Positions 36,342-47,056 of a stretch of 64,000 bases of DNA are shown one piece after another (the stretch's first letter is position 1; each line of letters starts with the position of its first letter). Made by a program: the position numbers and the translations under genes. The notes below the pieces were generated by a model. It was not told the DNA's origin, ran no database searches, and saw nothing but the letters and a program-made list of their open reading frames with translations. The stretch is from Pseudomonas viridiflava (GTDB taxonomy: Bacteria; Pseudomonadota; Gammaproteobacteria; Pseudomonadales; Pseudomonadaceae). The stretch covers positions 1 through 64,000 of the forward strand of contig NZ_RBTP01000029.1 in assembly GCF_003702045.1 (NCBI RefSeq). Direction: 5' to 3'.

Positions 36342-37823
36342 TCACTCCGCCGCGGTCTGCTCCGCCAATGCCACGGCACGGAACATCGCACGACGTTTGT
36401 TCAAGGTTTCTTCCCACTCCAGCGCAGGCACCGAGTCCGCCACAATCCCGCCGCCCGCCTGTACATGCAGCTCGCCGTTCTTGATCACCGCAGTACGAAT
36501 CGCGATGGCGGTGTCCATGTTGCCGTTCCAGGCAAAGTACCCCACTGCCCCGCCATACACGCCGCGCTTGACCGGCTCCAGCTCGTCGATGATTTCCATC
36601 GCACGAATTTTCGGCGCGCCGGACAAGGTGCCCGCCGGCAGAATTGCCCGCAGCGCGTCCATCGCCGTCAGGCCATCTTTCAACTGCCCGGTGACGTTGG
36701 AAACAATGTGCATCACGTTGGAATAACGCTCGATGACCATCTTCTCGGTCAGCTTCACGGAGCCGATTTCTGATACGCGGCCCGTGTCGTTGCGGCCCAG
36801 ATCGATCAGCATCAGGTGCTCGGCGATTTCCTTGTCATCGGACAGCAGGTCCTTTTCCAGCGCCAGGTCGGCCTCTTCGGTGGCACCGCGAGGACGGGTG
36901 CCCGCAATGGGACGGACGGTGATCAGGTTGTCCTCGACGCGTACCAGCACTTCCGGCGAACTGCCAACGACGTGAAAATCGCCGAAGTTGAAAAAGTACA
37001 TGTAAGGCGTCGGATTGAAGCAGCGCAACGCCCGGTACAAATCGATGGGCGCGGCCTTGAAGTCGATGGACATGCGTTGCGACGGCACCACCTGCATCAC
37101 ATCGCCCGCCAGGATGTACTGCTTGATGGTATCGACTGCGGCTTCGTAATCGCCCTGCGTAAAGCTTGAACGAAACACCGGATCGGGCGCAGGCGGGCGA
37201 TCCAGGTCCAAACCACGGCGCGGCGTGATCGGCTGACGCAGCTTGTCCATCAACTCATCGAGCTGCTTGCGCCCCTGCTCGTAGGCGTCCTGCTGCGCCG
37301 GATCGACCAGCACGATGGCGTGCATCTTGCCCGCCAGGTTATCGAACACCACGACCGCGTCGGACACCATCAGCAAGATGTCAGGCACGCCCAGCGGATC
37401 CGGGTTCGGGCAGTTCGCCAGGCGCTTCTCGACATAGCGCACACAGTCATAACCGAAATAACCGACCAGACCGCCGTTGAAGCGCGGCAGGCCGGCGATG
37501 GTCGGCACGTTGTAGCGCGCCTTGAAGGCCTCGACGAACGCCAGCGGGTCTTCGGACTCGTGGCTTTCGATCTCGACGCCATCATGGGTAATGCTGATGC
37601 GATGGCCATGCACACGCATGACGGTGCGGCACGGCAGGCCGATGATCGAATACCGGCCCCACTTCTCCCCGCCCTGAACCGACTCCAGCAAATAGGAATT
37701 GGGCTGGTCGGCCAGCTTCAGGTAGATCGACAGCGGTGTGTCGAAGTCGGCCAGGGTTTCACGGGCAAGCGGGATGCGGTTGTAGCCGTCAGCGGCCAAA
37801 CGCAGGAATTCTTCACGGTTCAT
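36342..37823 (-). CDS. trpE: Anthranilate synthase component I
   Basis: Chorismate to anthranilate with ammonia from TrpG. 493 residues. The N-terminal feedback motif is [17 protein letters not shown]. The chorismate-binding core includes [28 protein letters not shown] and [14 protein letters not shown]. The start at MNREEFL has GAGG before it. Convergent with the esterase gene; upstream is gph, whose 3' end doubles as a possible leader. Confidence 0.97.
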   Translation of the reverse strand: MNREEFLRLAADGYNRIPLARETLADFDTPLSIYLKLADQPNSYLLESVQGGEKWGRYSIIGLPCRTVMRVHGHRISITHDGVEIESHESEDPLAFVEAFKARYNVPTIAGLPRFNGGLVGYFGYDCVRYVEKRLANCPNPDPLGVPDILLMVSDAVVVFDNLAGKMHAIVLVDPAQQDAYEQGRKQLDELMDKLRQPITPRRGLDLDRPPAPDPVFRSSFTQGDYEAAVDTIKQYILAGDVMQVVPSQRMSIDFKAAPIDLYRALRCFNPTPYMYFFNFGDFHVVGSSPEVLVRVEDNLITVRPIAGTRPRGATEEADLALEKDLLSDDKEIAEHLMLIDLGRNDTGRVSEIGSVKLTEKMVIERYSNVMHIVSNVTGQLKDGLTAMDALRAILPAGTLSGAPKIRAMEIIDELEPVKRGVYGGAVGYFAWNGNMDTAIAIRTAVIKNGELHVQAGGGIVADSVPALEWEETLNKRRAMFRAVALAEQTAAE

Positions 37824-37867
37824 GAGCAACCTCGTGGTTTGAGGATAAAACGGTCAGTAAGGCAAAC

Positions 37868-37965
37868 GTACCGGCAGGCCGGCCAGGATCAAGTCAGGCG
37901 CGCCAACGCCAGCGGGCCAGAGCCTTCATGACTTTCATCCAGAGTTTGCGAGTGACCACCACGAT
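37868..37965. repeat. Direct repeat, gph–trpE copy
   Basis: Partner of 15024-15120 in the same orientation. The pair flanks the tailocin, the esterase and trpE. It includes the last codons of gph. Confidence 0.75.
37894..37938 (-). CDS. Putative trpE leader peptide within the 3' end of gph
   Basis: The last 14 codons of gph, [14 protein letters not shown], lie in the same frame as gph and carry two Trp codons just before the stop. The stop is 70 bp upstream of trpE. A paralogous ORF precedes trpG. A separate initiation here is possible (ATG 37938) but no strong ribosome site is visible. The sensing role is inferred. Confidence 0.4.
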   Translation of the reverse strand: MKVMKALARWRWRA

Positions 37966-38712
37966 GGAATCTCTACAGGAGGGACGTTCGATGTCGGGCA
38001 ACAGTATCTCAGCGTCCTGATCCAGGCAACCGGGAATCAGCTTGCGCAGATCATCGATCACCATCGCCGGAGATTCCTCGGCAATCGGGCGACCGTGGTT
38101 ATAGCCATAACTCAACGCGACACAGGCCACTCCTGCCGCTTTGGCCGCTTGCACGTCGGTACGCGAATCGCCAACGAACAGGGATTGCGAAGCAGGAACA
38201 CCGGCCATTTTCATGACGAAAAACAGCGCGGCGGGGTCTGGTTTCTTTTGCGGCATGGTGTCGCCACCCACGATCCAGCGAAAGAACCGGCCCAGCTTCA
38301 TTTCATCGAGCAACGGCGCAACGAAACGCTCCGGCTTGTTGGTGATGAGCGCCATCTGCACGCCCATTTTCTGAAGCCATTTCAGGGTTTCGCGAACGCC
38401 TGGGTAGACCACGGTGAACTCGTGCTTTTCCGCATAGGCTTCCATGAAGATCTCAAGCCCCTGCTCGGCGAGCGCGTCGTCGACACCGCTGTGATCGATG
38501 TCGTTGGCCAATGCCCGGCGCACCAGCACTGGCGCACCGTTGCCAACCCAGGCGCGTACCGACTCAAGCCCGGCCGCAGGGCGGCCCAGCTCAAGCAGCA
38601 TTTTGTCCACGGCGACGGCCAGATCCGGAACGGAGTCCACCAGGGTTCCGTCCAGATCGAACATGATCAGCTTGGGCAGTTGACCTGCAAACAGCTGCTC
38701 GAAGCCGCTCAT
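37894..38712 (-). CDS. gph: Phosphoglycolate phosphatase
   Basis: HAD-superfamily phosphatase that removes 2-phosphoglycolate. 272 residues with HAD motif [11 protein letters not shown], motif [10 protein letters not shown] and motif [14 protein letters not shown] basic C-terminal tail (about residues 250-272) extends beyond the catalytic core and ends in RWRWRA. It overlaps rpe by 4 bp and forms the rpe-gph-trpE order common in proteobacteria. Confidence 0.94.
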   Translation of the reverse strand: MSGFEQLFAGQLPKLIMFDLDGTLVDSVPDLAVAVDKMLLELGRPAAGLESVRAWVGNGAPVLVRRALANDIDHSGVDDALAEQGLEIFMEAYAEKHEFTVVYPGVRETLKWLQKMGVQMALITNKPERFVAPLLDEMKLGRFFRWIVGGDTMPQKKPDPAALFFVMKMAGVPASQSLFVGDSRTDVQAAKAAGVACVALSYGYNHGRPIAEESPAMVIDDLRKLIPGCLDQDAEILLPDIERPSCRDSIVVVTRKLWMKVMKALARWRWRA

Positions 38713-39383
38713 GCGCGGGCAGACGCCAGTTCGGCACGCATTTTCTCGATCACTTCGCGGTAATCGGGCGCGTTGAAAATGGCAGAGCCTGCCACGAAAG
38801 TATCGGCGCCAGCGGCCGCGATCTCACGGATGTTGTTGACGTTGACGCCGCCGTCGATCTCGAGGCGAATGTCACGACCCGATGCGTCGATCAGCGCCCG
38901 CGCTTCACGCAATTTGTTGAGCGTACCGGGGATGAACTTCTGGCCACCGAAACCTGGATTGACGCTCATGAGCAGGATCATGTCGACCTTGTCCATGACG
39001 TACTCCAGCAGGTTCAACGGCGTGGCCGGGTTGAACACCAGACCCGACTTGCAACCGCTTTCACGGATCAGTTGCAGCGAGCGGTCGATGTGCTGGGTGG
39101 CTTCGGGGTGGAAGGTGATGTAGGTGGCGCCGGCTTCAACGAAGTCGCCAATGATGCGGTCCACCGGGCTGACCATGAGGTGGACATCGATAGGCGCTGT
39201 AACGCCGTATTTACGCAGCGCGCTGCACACCATCGGACCAATGGTCAGGTTCGGGACGTAGTGGTTGTCCATGACATCGAAATGCACGAAGTCCGCACCT
39301 GCGGCCAGCACATTGTCGACTTCCTCACCCAGGCGGGCGAAGTCAGCGGAAAGAATCGAGGGGGCAATAACGAAGGGCTGCAT
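38709..39383 (-). CDS. rpe: Ribulose-phosphate 3-epimerase
   Basis: Interconverts ribulose-5-P and xylulose-5-P in the pentose phosphate pathway. 224-residue TIM barrel with [42 protein letters not shown] and [12 protein letters not shown]. First gene of an rpe-gph pair reading towards trpE. About 236 bp without features lie upstream. Confidence 0.96.
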   Translation of the reverse strand: MQPFVIAPSILSADFARLGEEVDNVLAAGADFVHFDVMDNHYVPNLTIGPMVCSALRKYGVTAPIDVHLMVSPVDRIIGDFVEAGATYITFHPEATQHIDRSLQLIRESGCKSGLVFNPATPLNLLEYVMDKVDMILLMSVNPGFGGQKFIPGTLNKLREARALIDASGRDIRLEIDGGVNVNNIREIAAAGADTFVAGSAIFNAPDYREVIEKMRAELASARA

Positions 39384-39619
39384 GGCGCACCTGTTTGAGC
39401 AGAATCACGATGGCGCGCATTGTACTCCAACGTTTCTGGATATGTCGCAGGTGCACTCTTGATGTTTTGTAAGCCATTCAGCGGCTAAATGCAGGAAATC
39501 GCTTCATGCCTGACACAACGCAGCAGACAGGGAAATCTCTGCCGCGCCTCCGACACTGCGCTCCCACAAAAAACCACATCGGCGGCAAACTGCCCCCGGC
39601 ATTGAATAGCCCAACAGCA

Positions 39620-40444
39620 TCACGCCGCCTGCGTCCTCAACTTCTCGCTACGCCCACGCAGCCATTCCAGCACCAGCAGCAACAGGACCGAAAAACCGAT
39701 CAGCAAGGTGGCGGCAGCGGCAATGGTCGGGCTGAGGTTTTCGCGAATGCCGCTAAACATCTGGCGCGGCAACGTCGCCTGCTCAGGTCCGGCCAGAAAC
39801 AGGGTGACCACTACTTCATCAAATGAGGTGGCGAACGCGAACAGCGCGCCGCTGATAACGCCCGGTGCAATCAACGGCAAGGTCACCCGGCGAAACGCGG
39901 TCAGTGGCGAGGCACCCAGGCTTGCCGCCGCACGCACCAGGTTGTGGTTGAAGCCCTGCAACGTCGCCGACACGGTGATGATCACGAACGGCACACCCAA
40001 TACCGCATGCACCAGGATCAGCGAGGTGTAGCTGTTGCCCAGGCCCAGCGGGGCGAAGAACAGGTAACTGGCCACACCGACGATGACCACGGGCACCACC
40101 ATCGGCGAAATCACCAGCGCCATGACCAGCGCCTTGCCGGGAAAATTGCCACGCGTCAGGCCAATCGCCGCCAGCGTGCCGAATATCATGGCCAGCAAGG
40201 TCGCAGCCGGGGCGACGATCATGCTGTTCTTCAGCGCGCGCATCCACTCGGCGGAGTTGAAGAAGTCCTGATACCACTGCAAAGAAAAGCCCTGCAGCGG
40301 ATAGACCAGAAAGCTGCCGGAGTTGAACGACAGCGGCACGATGACCAGCACCGGCAGCACGAGGAACAGCAGCACCAGCGCACAGATGATGCGCAGCGCG
40401 TAATACCAGATGCGCTCGATCGGCGATGTGTAGGGATTCAGCAT
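39620..40444 (-). CDS. Polyamine-type ABC transporter permease (PotC/PotI-like)
   Basis: 274-residue inner-membrane permease with about six hydrophobic helices and the EAA-loop region AAASLGASPLTAFRRVTLPL. It resembles PotI/PotC. Last gene of a four-gene operon (ATPase, binding protein, two permeases). Solute probably a polyamine or related amine; not determinable from sequence alone. Confidence 0.88.
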   Translation of the reverse strand: MLNPYTSPIERIWYYALRIICALVLLFLVLPVLVIVPLSFNSGSFLVYPLQGFSLQWYQDFFNSAEWMRALKNSMIVAPAATLLAMIFGTLAAIGLTRGNFPGKALVMALVISPMVVPVVIVGVASYLFFAPLGLGNSYTSLILVHAVLGVPFVIITVSATLQGFNHNLVRAAASLGASPLTAFRRVTLPLIAPGVISGALFAFATSFDEVVVTLFLAGPEQATLPRQMFSGIRENLSPTIAAAATLLIGFSVLLLLVLEWLRGRSEKLRTQAA

Positions 40445-40455
40445 GGTGACGCTCC

Positions 40456-41703
40456 TCAGCTCAGACGCAGGCGGCTGGCGCCGACCAGCCAGCTATAAAT
40501 CAGGTACAGCACGATGGTTGCCAACAGCAGCAGACCGCCCAGCGCGGTGGCCATGCCCCAGTTAATGCTGGTGTTGGTGTAGAACGCGACGAAATAGCTA
40601 ACCATCTGGTCGTTCGGGCTGCCCAGCAAGGCCGGGGTGATGTAGTAGCCAATCGACAGAATGAACACCAGCAGGCAGCCAGCACCGATCCCCGCGTAGG
40701 TCTGCGGAAAGTACACACGCCAGAAGCTGGTGAACGGATGGCAGCCCAGGGAAATGGCTGCACGCATGTACGTCGGGGAGATGTTCTTCATCACGCTGTA
40801 GATCGGCAGGATCATGAACGGCAGCATGATGTGTACCATCGAGATGTACACGCCGACCCGGTTGAAAACCAGTTCCAGCGGCTTGTCGATGATGCCCATC
40901 GCCAGCAATGCACTGTTGATCAGTCCACTCGATTGCAACAGCACAATCCAGGCCGCGACACGCACCAGAATTGACGTCCAGAACGGCAGCAACACCAGAA
41001 TCATCAGCAAGTTGCTCTGGCGTGACGGCAGGCTGGCCAGCAGATAAGCCAATGGATAGGCCAGCACCAGACAGATCACGGTAATGACCAGCCCCATCCA
41101 GAACGTGCGGGCAAAGATGTCCACGTAGATCGCCTGATCGGGGGTCGCAGGCGCTATTTCGCCAAGGTCGTCGATGCGATGGTCAACGGCGGCCAGTACG
41201 TAATACGGGGTGAGGCTGCTGGTGTTGCGGCGAACGGCCTGCCAATAGGCGGGGTCGCCCCAACGCTCATCCAGCGCTTCGAGTGCATCTTTATAAGAGG
41301 CAGGCTCAGTCTTGAATGGCAGCGCCCGGGCGGTTTTGCTCAGCAGGCTGCGGTAACCGGCCAGCTCCATATTGAGGCGCTTGGACAAATCGCCCAGCGT
41401 CGAATTCTTGCGCGTTTCAGCCAGGTCCAGGCTCAACGCTTTGTACACCGACTCGGGCGGCAGCCCTTTCCCGTCCCATTTCTGAACTTCGATCACGGTG
41501 CTCGGCAAGGCAGTAACCACTTCCGGATTACTGACGCTCTTGTAGAGCAGTGCGGCGATAGGCACCAGAAACACCAGCAACAGGAAGATCACCAGCGGAG
41601 CGATCAGTGCCTGAGCCTTCCAGCGGTTGACTCGCTCTGCACGTGCAAGGCGTTGCTTCAAAGTGGGGCTGGCGCCTTCAGTCAGGGGCACGGCGATGGC
41701 CAT
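40456..41703 (-). CDS. Polyamine-type ABC transporter permease (PotB/PotH-like)
   Basis: 415 residues, long for a PotB permease: a loop of about 150 residues after the first helix (residues about 65-200) is inserted before the remaining helices, seen also in some Pseudomonas homologues. EAA motif AAISLGCHPFTSFWRVYFPQ. It forms the permease pair with the gene 11 bp downstream. Confidence 0.87.
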   Translation of the reverse strand: MAIAVPLTEGASPTLKQRLARAERVNRWKAQALIAPLVIFLLLVFLVPIAALLYKSVSNPEVVTALPSTVIEVQKWDGKGLPPESVYKALSLDLAETRKNSTLGDLSKRLNMELAGYRSLLSKTARALPFKTEPASYKDALEALDERWGDPAYWQAVRRNTSSLTPYYVLAAVDHRIDDLGEIAPATPDQAIYVDIFARTFWMGLVITVICLVLAYPLAYLLASLPSRQSNLLMILVLLPFWTSILVRVAAWIVLLQSSGLINSALLAMGIIDKPLELVFNRVGVYISMVHIMLPFMILPIYSVMKNISPTYMRAAISLGCHPFTSFWRVYFPQTYAGIGAGCLLVFILSIGYYITPALLGSPNDQMVSYFVAFYTNTSINWGMATALGGLLLLATIVLYLIYSWLVGASRLRLS

Positions 41704-41781
41704 AGCGAACTCCGGAATCTTTCAACGAAGAGGGTGTTCCCTGACGCAGGGAACACCCGGATCTAACTCAACGTAACGCGA

Positions 41782-42816
41782 TTACTTGGCAGCCCAGGCA
41801 GTGAAACGCTGCTCCAGGGATTCACCGTTGTCGGTCCAGAACGACACATCCATCTGCACCTGATCCTTGATGTTCTCAGGGGTCGTCGGCATGTTCTGCA
41901 GGGTTTCCTTGTCCAGCAGCGTTACCGCCTGGGTGTTGGCCGGGCCGTAGGCGATGTTCTGCGAGTAGGTCTTCTGCTGTTCCGGGCTCAGGCTGTAGGC
42001 GATGAATTTCTTCGCGGCTTCAGCGTTTTTCGACCCCTTCGGAATGGCCCATGCGTCGAAGTCGTAGACGCCACCGGTCCACACCACTTTCAGGTTGCTT
42101 TCTTTCTGCACGGCGGCAATTCGGCCGTTGTAGGCAGAGCTCATCACCACATCACCAGAAGCGAGGTACTGAGGCGGCTGTGCACCCGCTTCCCACCATT
42201 GAATGTTCGGCTTGAGCTCATCGAGTTTCTTGAAGGCGCGGTCCTGGCCGTCTTTGCTGGCCAGCACTTTGTAGACATCTTTCGGCGCAACGCCGTCGGC
42301 CATCAGGGCGAATTCCAATGTGTATTTGGCGCCTTTGCGCAGGCCCCGCTTGCCCGGGAATTTCTTGGTATCCCAGAAATCCGCCCAACCGCTCGGCGCA
42401 CTGGCAACCTTGTCGGCGTTGTAGGCCAGCACGGTGGACCAGACGAAGAAACCGGCACCGCACGTGGTGATGGCGCCCGGCACGTAGTCGGAAGCCTTGC
42501 CCAGCATGGCCGGATCGAGCTCTTCGAACATGTCTTCGTCACAACCACGCGCCAGTTCCGGCGACTCGACCTCTACCAAATCCCAGGACACGCTCTTGGT
42601 GTCGACCATCGTTTTGACCTTGGCCATTTCGCCGTTGTATTCGCCAGCGATGATCTTGCCGTTACCGGCCTTTTCCCACGGCGCATAGAAGGCTTTTTCC
42701 TGAGCGGCCTTGTTGGCGCCACCGAAGGAGATGACGGTCAGGTCAGTGGCTGCCATCGTTTGTGCTGCGCACATCATGCCCAAGGTGATGGCGGTGAACT
42801 TCAATGATTTCAGCAT
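41782..42816 (-). CDS. Periplasmic binding protein of the polyamine-type ABC transporter
   Basis: 344 residues. Signal peptide cleaved near QTMAATDL. Bacterial extracellular solute-binding family (PotD/PotF type), with VISFGGANKAAQEKAFY at the start of the mature protein and WAIPKGSKNAEAAKKFI near the C-terminus. The start at MLKSLKF has GGAGAAAAG just before it; the frame runs on upstream without a site. Confidence 0.9.
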   Translation of the reverse strand: MLKSLKFTAITLGMMCAAQTMAATDLTVISFGGANKAAQEKAFYAPWEKAGNGKIIAGEYNGEMAKVKTMVDTKSVSWDLVEVESPELARGCDEDMFEELDPAMLGKASDYVPGAITTCGAGFFVWSTVLAYNADKVASAPSGWADFWDTKKFPGKRGLRKGAKYTLEFALMADGVAPKDVYKVLASKDGQDRAFKKLDELKPNIQWWEAGAQPPQYLASGDVVMSSAYNGRIAAVQKESNLKVVWTGGVYDFDAWAIPKGSKNAEAAKKFIAYSLSPEQQKTYSQNIAYGPANTQAVTLLDKETLQNMPTTPENIKDQVQMDVSFWTDNGESLEQRFTAWAAK

Positions 42817-42898
42817 GTATTCTTTTCTCCACGAGCAGTGTTGGTAAGCGATTGGGGTGGGCGATCGATTCGCCTCTGTTGTGGCTGTTACCGATAAA

Positions 42899-44023
42899 TC
42901 AATGCACTTGCTGCAAGGGGTCGAGCGCACGCACATGCTCGACTTGCCATCCAATGGGCACGACGTCGCCGACGCTCAGTGCCGGATCCAGCTCGGCGAT
43001 GGGCTGCTTGACGAAGAAATCAGTCTTGCCCGCCACTTCCAGACGCACCCGCACGTGGTCGCCCAGATAGATGAACTCGGCCACACGGCCAGAGAAACGG
43101 TTCACACAGCTTTCGCTGCGGCCATTGAGGTTGATGCGCTCGGGGCGAATGGACAGGGTGACAGGGCCGCCCGGCTGGCCGACGTTCACCGCCAGCGCAT
43201 GCACTTTCTCGCCGCGTTCCAGTTCCACCACGCAACGGTCGCCGTCCTGACTGACCAGACGGCCATTGAGGCGGTTGTTCTCACCGATGAAGTTGGCCAC
43301 AAAGGTATTCTTCGGCTCTTCGTACAGGCTGCGCGGGGGCGCGATCTGCTGGATCTCGCCTTGGTGGAACACCGCCACACGGTCGGACATGGTCAGCGCT
43401 TCGCCCTGGTCGTGCGTCACGTAAACCACGGTCACGCCGAGGCGCTGGTGCAGGTGTTTGATCTCCATCTGCATGTGTTCGCGCAGTTGTTTGTCGAGCG
43501 CGCCGAGGGGTTCGTCCATCAGCACCAGTTGCGGCTCGAACACCAGCGCACGGGCCAGCGCGACACGCTGTTGCTGACCACCTGACAACTGGGCCGGGTA
43601 ACGATGCGCGAAGGTGTCCAGTTGGACCATACCCAGCGCACGCTTCACTTTCTCGCCGACGTCCGTCTTGCTCATGCCGCGCACCGACAAGGGGAACGCC
43701 AGGTTCTCGGCCACTGTCATGTGCGGGAACAGCGCGTAATTCTGGAACACCATGCCGATGTCACGCTTGTGCGGTGGCACATTGTTGATGGCGCGGCCAC
43801 CGAGCAGGATTTCACCGGCAGTCGGGGTTTCGAAACCGGCGAGCATCATCAGGCTGGTGGTCTTGCCGGAGCCGGACGGTCCGAGCAGGGTCAGGAACTC
43901 GCCTTTGCGGATATCCAGGTTGAGGTCTTTGACGATCAGTGCTTCGCCGTCGTAGCTCTTCTGCACACCACGAAAGCTGACCAGAACATCGCTTGCTCCA
44001 GCGCTTGTATCGACGTCGCTCAT
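42899..44023 (-). CDS. Polyamine-type ABC transporter ATPase (PotA-like)
   Basis: 374 residues. Walker A GPSGSGKTT, signature LSGGQQQRVALARAL, Walker B LVLMDEPLGALD, then a C-terminal TOBE domain (about residues 290-370). First gene of the operon. MSDVDTSAG is used as start; a start three codons upstream is possible. Confidence 0.92.
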   Translation of the reverse strand: MSDVDTSAGASDVLVSFRGVQKSYDGEALIVKDLNLDIRKGEFLTLLGPSGSGKTTSLMMLAGFETPTAGEILLGGRAINNVPPHKRDIGMVFQNYALFPHMTVAENLAFPLSVRGMSKTDVGEKVKRALGMVQLDTFAHRYPAQLSGGQQQRVALARALVFEPQLVLMDEPLGALDKQLREHMQMEIKHLHQRLGVTVVYVTHDQGEALTMSDRVAVFHQGEIQQIAPPRSLYEEPKNTFVANFIGENNRLNGRLVSQDGDRCVVELERGEKVHALAVNVGQPGGPVTLSIRPERINLNGRSESCVNRFSGRVAEFIYLGDHVRVRLEVAGKTDFFVKQPIAELDPALSVGDVVPIGWQVEHVRALDPLQQVH

Positions 44024-44192
44024 TACCCACACCTTTGTTTTGTCTGCGTGGCATCAAGACTAGAACAGCCTCAAGGCCCCGGAAATCGGGGGTGATGAGA
44101 GATTAGCCTAGGCAAGCTGGAAGGCCAGGGGTAGGGATTGCCCTACAAGGATGGCGGGGATGGATATGCCTTAGAAGTTGCAAAGCATCCGG

Positions 44193-44278
44193 TAGGAGCG
44201 GACTTGTCCGCGAAAGAACGCCAACCCTGCATATCTGCGTAGTCTGGCCCACTTTTCGCGGACAAGTCCGCTCCCACA
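44193..44278. repeat. Paired REP elements (inverted)
   Basis: TAGGAGCGGACTTGTCCGCG and CGCGGACAAGTCCGCTCCCA face each other across about 44 bp. They are Pseudomonas REP palindromes forming one large cruciform. Located between the ABC operon start and the response-regulator 3' end. Same family as 48081-48170. Confidence 0.92.
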
Positions 44279-44317
44279 GGTCGATGTCCGGAACTCGTGG
44301 GCATGTCGTTTTCAGAC

Positions 44318-44947
44318 TCAGAACAGCTTATGCTCCATCGCGTATTTCACCAGGTCGGCCAGCGAGTTGAGCTTCATTTTCTGCATCAGACGCGCCTTGT
44401 GGGTGCTGATGGTCTTGCTGCTCAGCGCCAGTTGCTGAGCGATGTCATTGACGTTCGCGCCTTGGGCCAGCCGCTCGAACACCGAGAATTCGCGCTCAGA
44501 CAGCAGCGAGTGCAACGGGCGGTTGTCGGTAAGGCCCACTTCGAACACCATGCGGTCGGCCAGCTCGGGATCGATGTAACGCCCTCCCGCCGCCACCCGG
44601 CGAATCGCCGTCAGCAACAGTGCAGGGTCGCTGTCCTTGGTGGCATAACCTGCTGCGCCGACTTTCAAGGCACGCGCGGCCATTTGCGCCTCGTCATGCA
44701 TCGACAGCACCAGAATGGCGGGTGGATTGTTCAGGGCACGGATCCTCGGAATGGCCTCCAGCCCATTGACGCCCGGCATGGAGATGTCCAGTAGCACCAC
44801 CTCGCAGGCCACGTGGCGCAGCGTCTCGAGCAACTGTTCGCCATTGCTCGCCTCGCCCACCACATGCAGGTCTTTGGCCAGGCCGATCAGTTGCTTGATC
44901 CCCTCACGCACGATGGCATGGTCTTCGGCTACCAGTACACGAATCAC
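44318..44947 (-). CDS. LuxR/NarL-family response regulator
   Basis: 209 residues. Receiver domain with the phosphorylated Asp in VVLLDISMPG (about residue 54). C-terminal LuxR helix-turn-helix: LSEREFSVFERLAQGANVND followed by SSKTISTHKARLM. It overlaps the sensor kinase gene by 4 bp and is its likely partner. Target genes unknown. Confidence 0.92.
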   Translation of the reverse strand: MIRVLVAEDHAIVREGIKQLIGLAKDLHVVGEASNGEQLLETLRHVACEVVLLDISMPGVNGLEAIPRIRALNNPPAILVLSMHDEAQMAARALKVGAAGYATKDSDPALLLTAIRRVAAGGRYIDPELADRMVFEVGLTDNRPLHSLLSEREFSVFERLAQGANVNDIAQQLALSSKTISTHKARLMQKMKLNSLADLVKYAMEHKLF

Positions 44948-47004
44948 TGTTCTCGCTCCTGTCCAGCGGGATCCAACGGAATATAGGCGCGCAAGGTTGT
45001 GCCCTCACCCAGCTCGCTGTCCAGCTCCAATCGACCGCCCAGCATCAAGACCCGCTCGCGCATCCCGACTACACCGAACGACACTGGCTTGCCGGACTCG
45101 ACAAAGCCCTGGCCGTCGTCGGCGATGGTCATGCACATCATGCCCCGCTCCAGCGTCAGGCTGATCTCGACGGTGTGCGCCTGTGCATGGCGCATCACGT
45201 TAGTCAGCGCCTCCTGAAGAATCCTGAACATACCCGTCGCCTTCGCATCGCTTAGCGTCGGCAGACTGTCGGGGACCTGTACCAGACACGGAATCTGCGT
45301 ACGCGCCTCGAAGCGGCGGGCCTGCCATTCGATGGCCGAGGCGATGCCCGCATCCAGAATCGGCGGCCGCAGCGCAGTGGCCACATCGCGCACCAACTGG
45401 AACAACTGCGCGATCAGTTTTTTCATGTTGCCCAGCCGCTCACCCAAGCCGGGGTCAAGGTCAGCGTAGGCCAGCTCGCACATGGAAGTTTCCAGCTTGA
45501 GTACCGTCAACATCTGCCCCAGTTCGTCGTGAACCTCACGGGCAATTCTGGCTTTCTCTTCCTCACGCACGCTTTCCAGATGAGCCGAAAGTTCACGTAA
45601 TTGGTCGTGGGCGCGACGTCGCTCGCTGACGTCACTGAGGAACACCACCAAGTACTCGGCCTCACGAAAGCGCAGGAAGCTCAGCGACACATCGACCGGC
45701 AACACACTGCCGTCGGCGCAGACGCAACTCGTTTCGAACAACTGCGGACTGTCGTCGGTGGAGCGCGCGTTTTTCCACAGATTAAGCCAGCGATCCATGT
45801 GCAGGCCGGGGTCAAAGTCGATCAGCGGACGCTCGACCACCTGGCCTGGCGCATAACCGAGCATGGTTTCTGCTGCCCGATTGGCGTAGCGCACACGACT
45901 GTCCCAATTGACCCACAAAATGCCGACCGTGCTCTGGTCGATGGAGAACTGCGCCAGCCGCAACGACGCCTCCCCTTCCTCGCGGCGGGCGATGTCCTCG
46001 CGGGCAGTGAGCAATTCCTGTTCAAGCGCCTGCTGCTGACGCCGCTGCCAGATCACGATGGCGAAACAGGCCAGCAGCATCACCAGCAGCAGAATGCAGA
46101 GGTTCTGCCAGAGCCCCGGCGACTCGCTGAAACGGGAAGGCGTCAGCGGCATCCAGCGAGTGTGCAGTTGATCGAGCTCTCTGGCCGGAATGGCGTGCAG
46201 CCCTTCGCCGATGATCGCGGCCAATTCCGGTGCATCCCGGCGTGACGCCACCCTCAGCAACAACGGCAGACCGATATCGCCGACCACCGTCAGACCGGAA
46301 AACTCGGGCTCTCGCAGCAGCCGGCTGAGCTGAGCTTCGTCGGCCACCGCATAGCGCGCTTGCTGGCTGAGCAGCAGTTGCAAAGCCTGGCGCTCAAGCG
46401 GCACGCCTTGCAGATTCAGATGCGGGTAATTGCTGCGCAGGTAGTCGGCCGTGGCGCTGGGCATGCGTACCGCGACACGCGAACGACTGTCGAGCTTGTC
46501 CAGGTCCACAGTGGTGCCGCCGTCACGCTCGCCTATCAACAGCTGAGAAACACGCAGATACGGATCGGAAAACAGCCAGAGTTTCAGGCCGGCAGGCGTT
46601 TGCGTGAGGCCGGGCGCGACATCTACTTCGCCATTGGCCAGCGCTTTTTCCAACGCGGCCTGATCGGGAAAGTTTCGCCACAACAATTCCACGGACAACG
46701 TGGCGGCCAGCGCATTCATGAACTCGACGTTGGCACCCGACAACTGCTGCAGGCGCTGATCGAACTGCGCATACGGCGCACGCAATACAAGCCCGACGCG
46801 CAACGGGCCGTGTTGCTTCAGCCAGTCGCGCTGCGCCGGATTCAACTGATCACGCGCAGCAATGTCAGGCGCATCGAACTGTGCATTTGCCGCCTGCGCC
46901 ATCAAGAGCACAGCCAGGCAGCCGATAAAACCGATGCGCCGAAGACGAGTTAGCAACGTGTCGTTCTCATGTAGGTGTACTGCGCCCAGGCTCACGCCTG
47001 ACAA
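44944..47004 (-). CDS. Sensor histidine kinase with periplasmic solute-binding domain
   Basis: About 686 residues. Signal-like N-terminus, then a periplasmic family-3 solute-binding domain (about residues 60-300), a transmembrane helix (LCILLLVMLLACFAIVIWQR), a PAS domain (QSTVGILWVNWDSRVRYANR), a HisKA_3 dimerisation helix with the phospho-His in REVHDELGQ, and a HATPase domain (DDGQGF). It probably senses a small ligand (amino acid-like). The start is uncertain: TTG 47004, GTG 46995 or an internal TTG are all weak. Confidence 0.87.
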   Translation of the reverse strand: MSGVSLGAVHLHENDTLLTRLRRIGFIGCLAVLLMAQAANAQFDAPDIAARDQLNPAQRDWLKQHGPLRVGLVLRAPYAQFDQRLQQLSGANVEFMNALAATLSVELLWRNFPDQAALEKALANGEVDVAPGLTQTPAGLKLWLFSDPYLRVSQLLIGERDGGTTVDLDKLDSRSRVAVRMPSATADYLRSNYPHLNLQGVPLERQALQLLLSQQARYAVADEAQLSRLLREPEFSGLTVVGDIGLPLLLRVASRRDAPELAAIIGEGLHAIPARELDQLHTRWMPLTPSRFSESPGLWQNLCILLLVMLLACFAIVIWQRRQQQALEQELLTAREDIARREEGEASLRLAQFSIDQSTVGILWVNWDSRVRYANRAAETMLGYAPGQVVERPLIDFDPGLHMDRWLNLWKNARSTDDSPQLFETSCVCADGSVLPVDVSLSFLRFREAEYLVVFLSDVSERRRAHDQLRELSAHLESVREEEKARIAREVHDELGQMLTVLKLETSMCELAYADLDPGLGERLGNMKKLIAQLFQLVRDVATALRPPILDAGIASAIEWQARRFEARTQIPCLVQVPDSLPTLSDAKATGMFRILQEALTNVMRHAQAHTVEISLTLERGMMCMTIADDGQGFVESGKPVSFGVVGMRERVLMLGGRLELDSELGEGTTLRAYIPLDPAGQEREQ

Positions 47005-47056
47005 AAGCCGATCAACCCATTAGGCTGCCGGTATAGTTTCTGGCTTGGAATATCCG

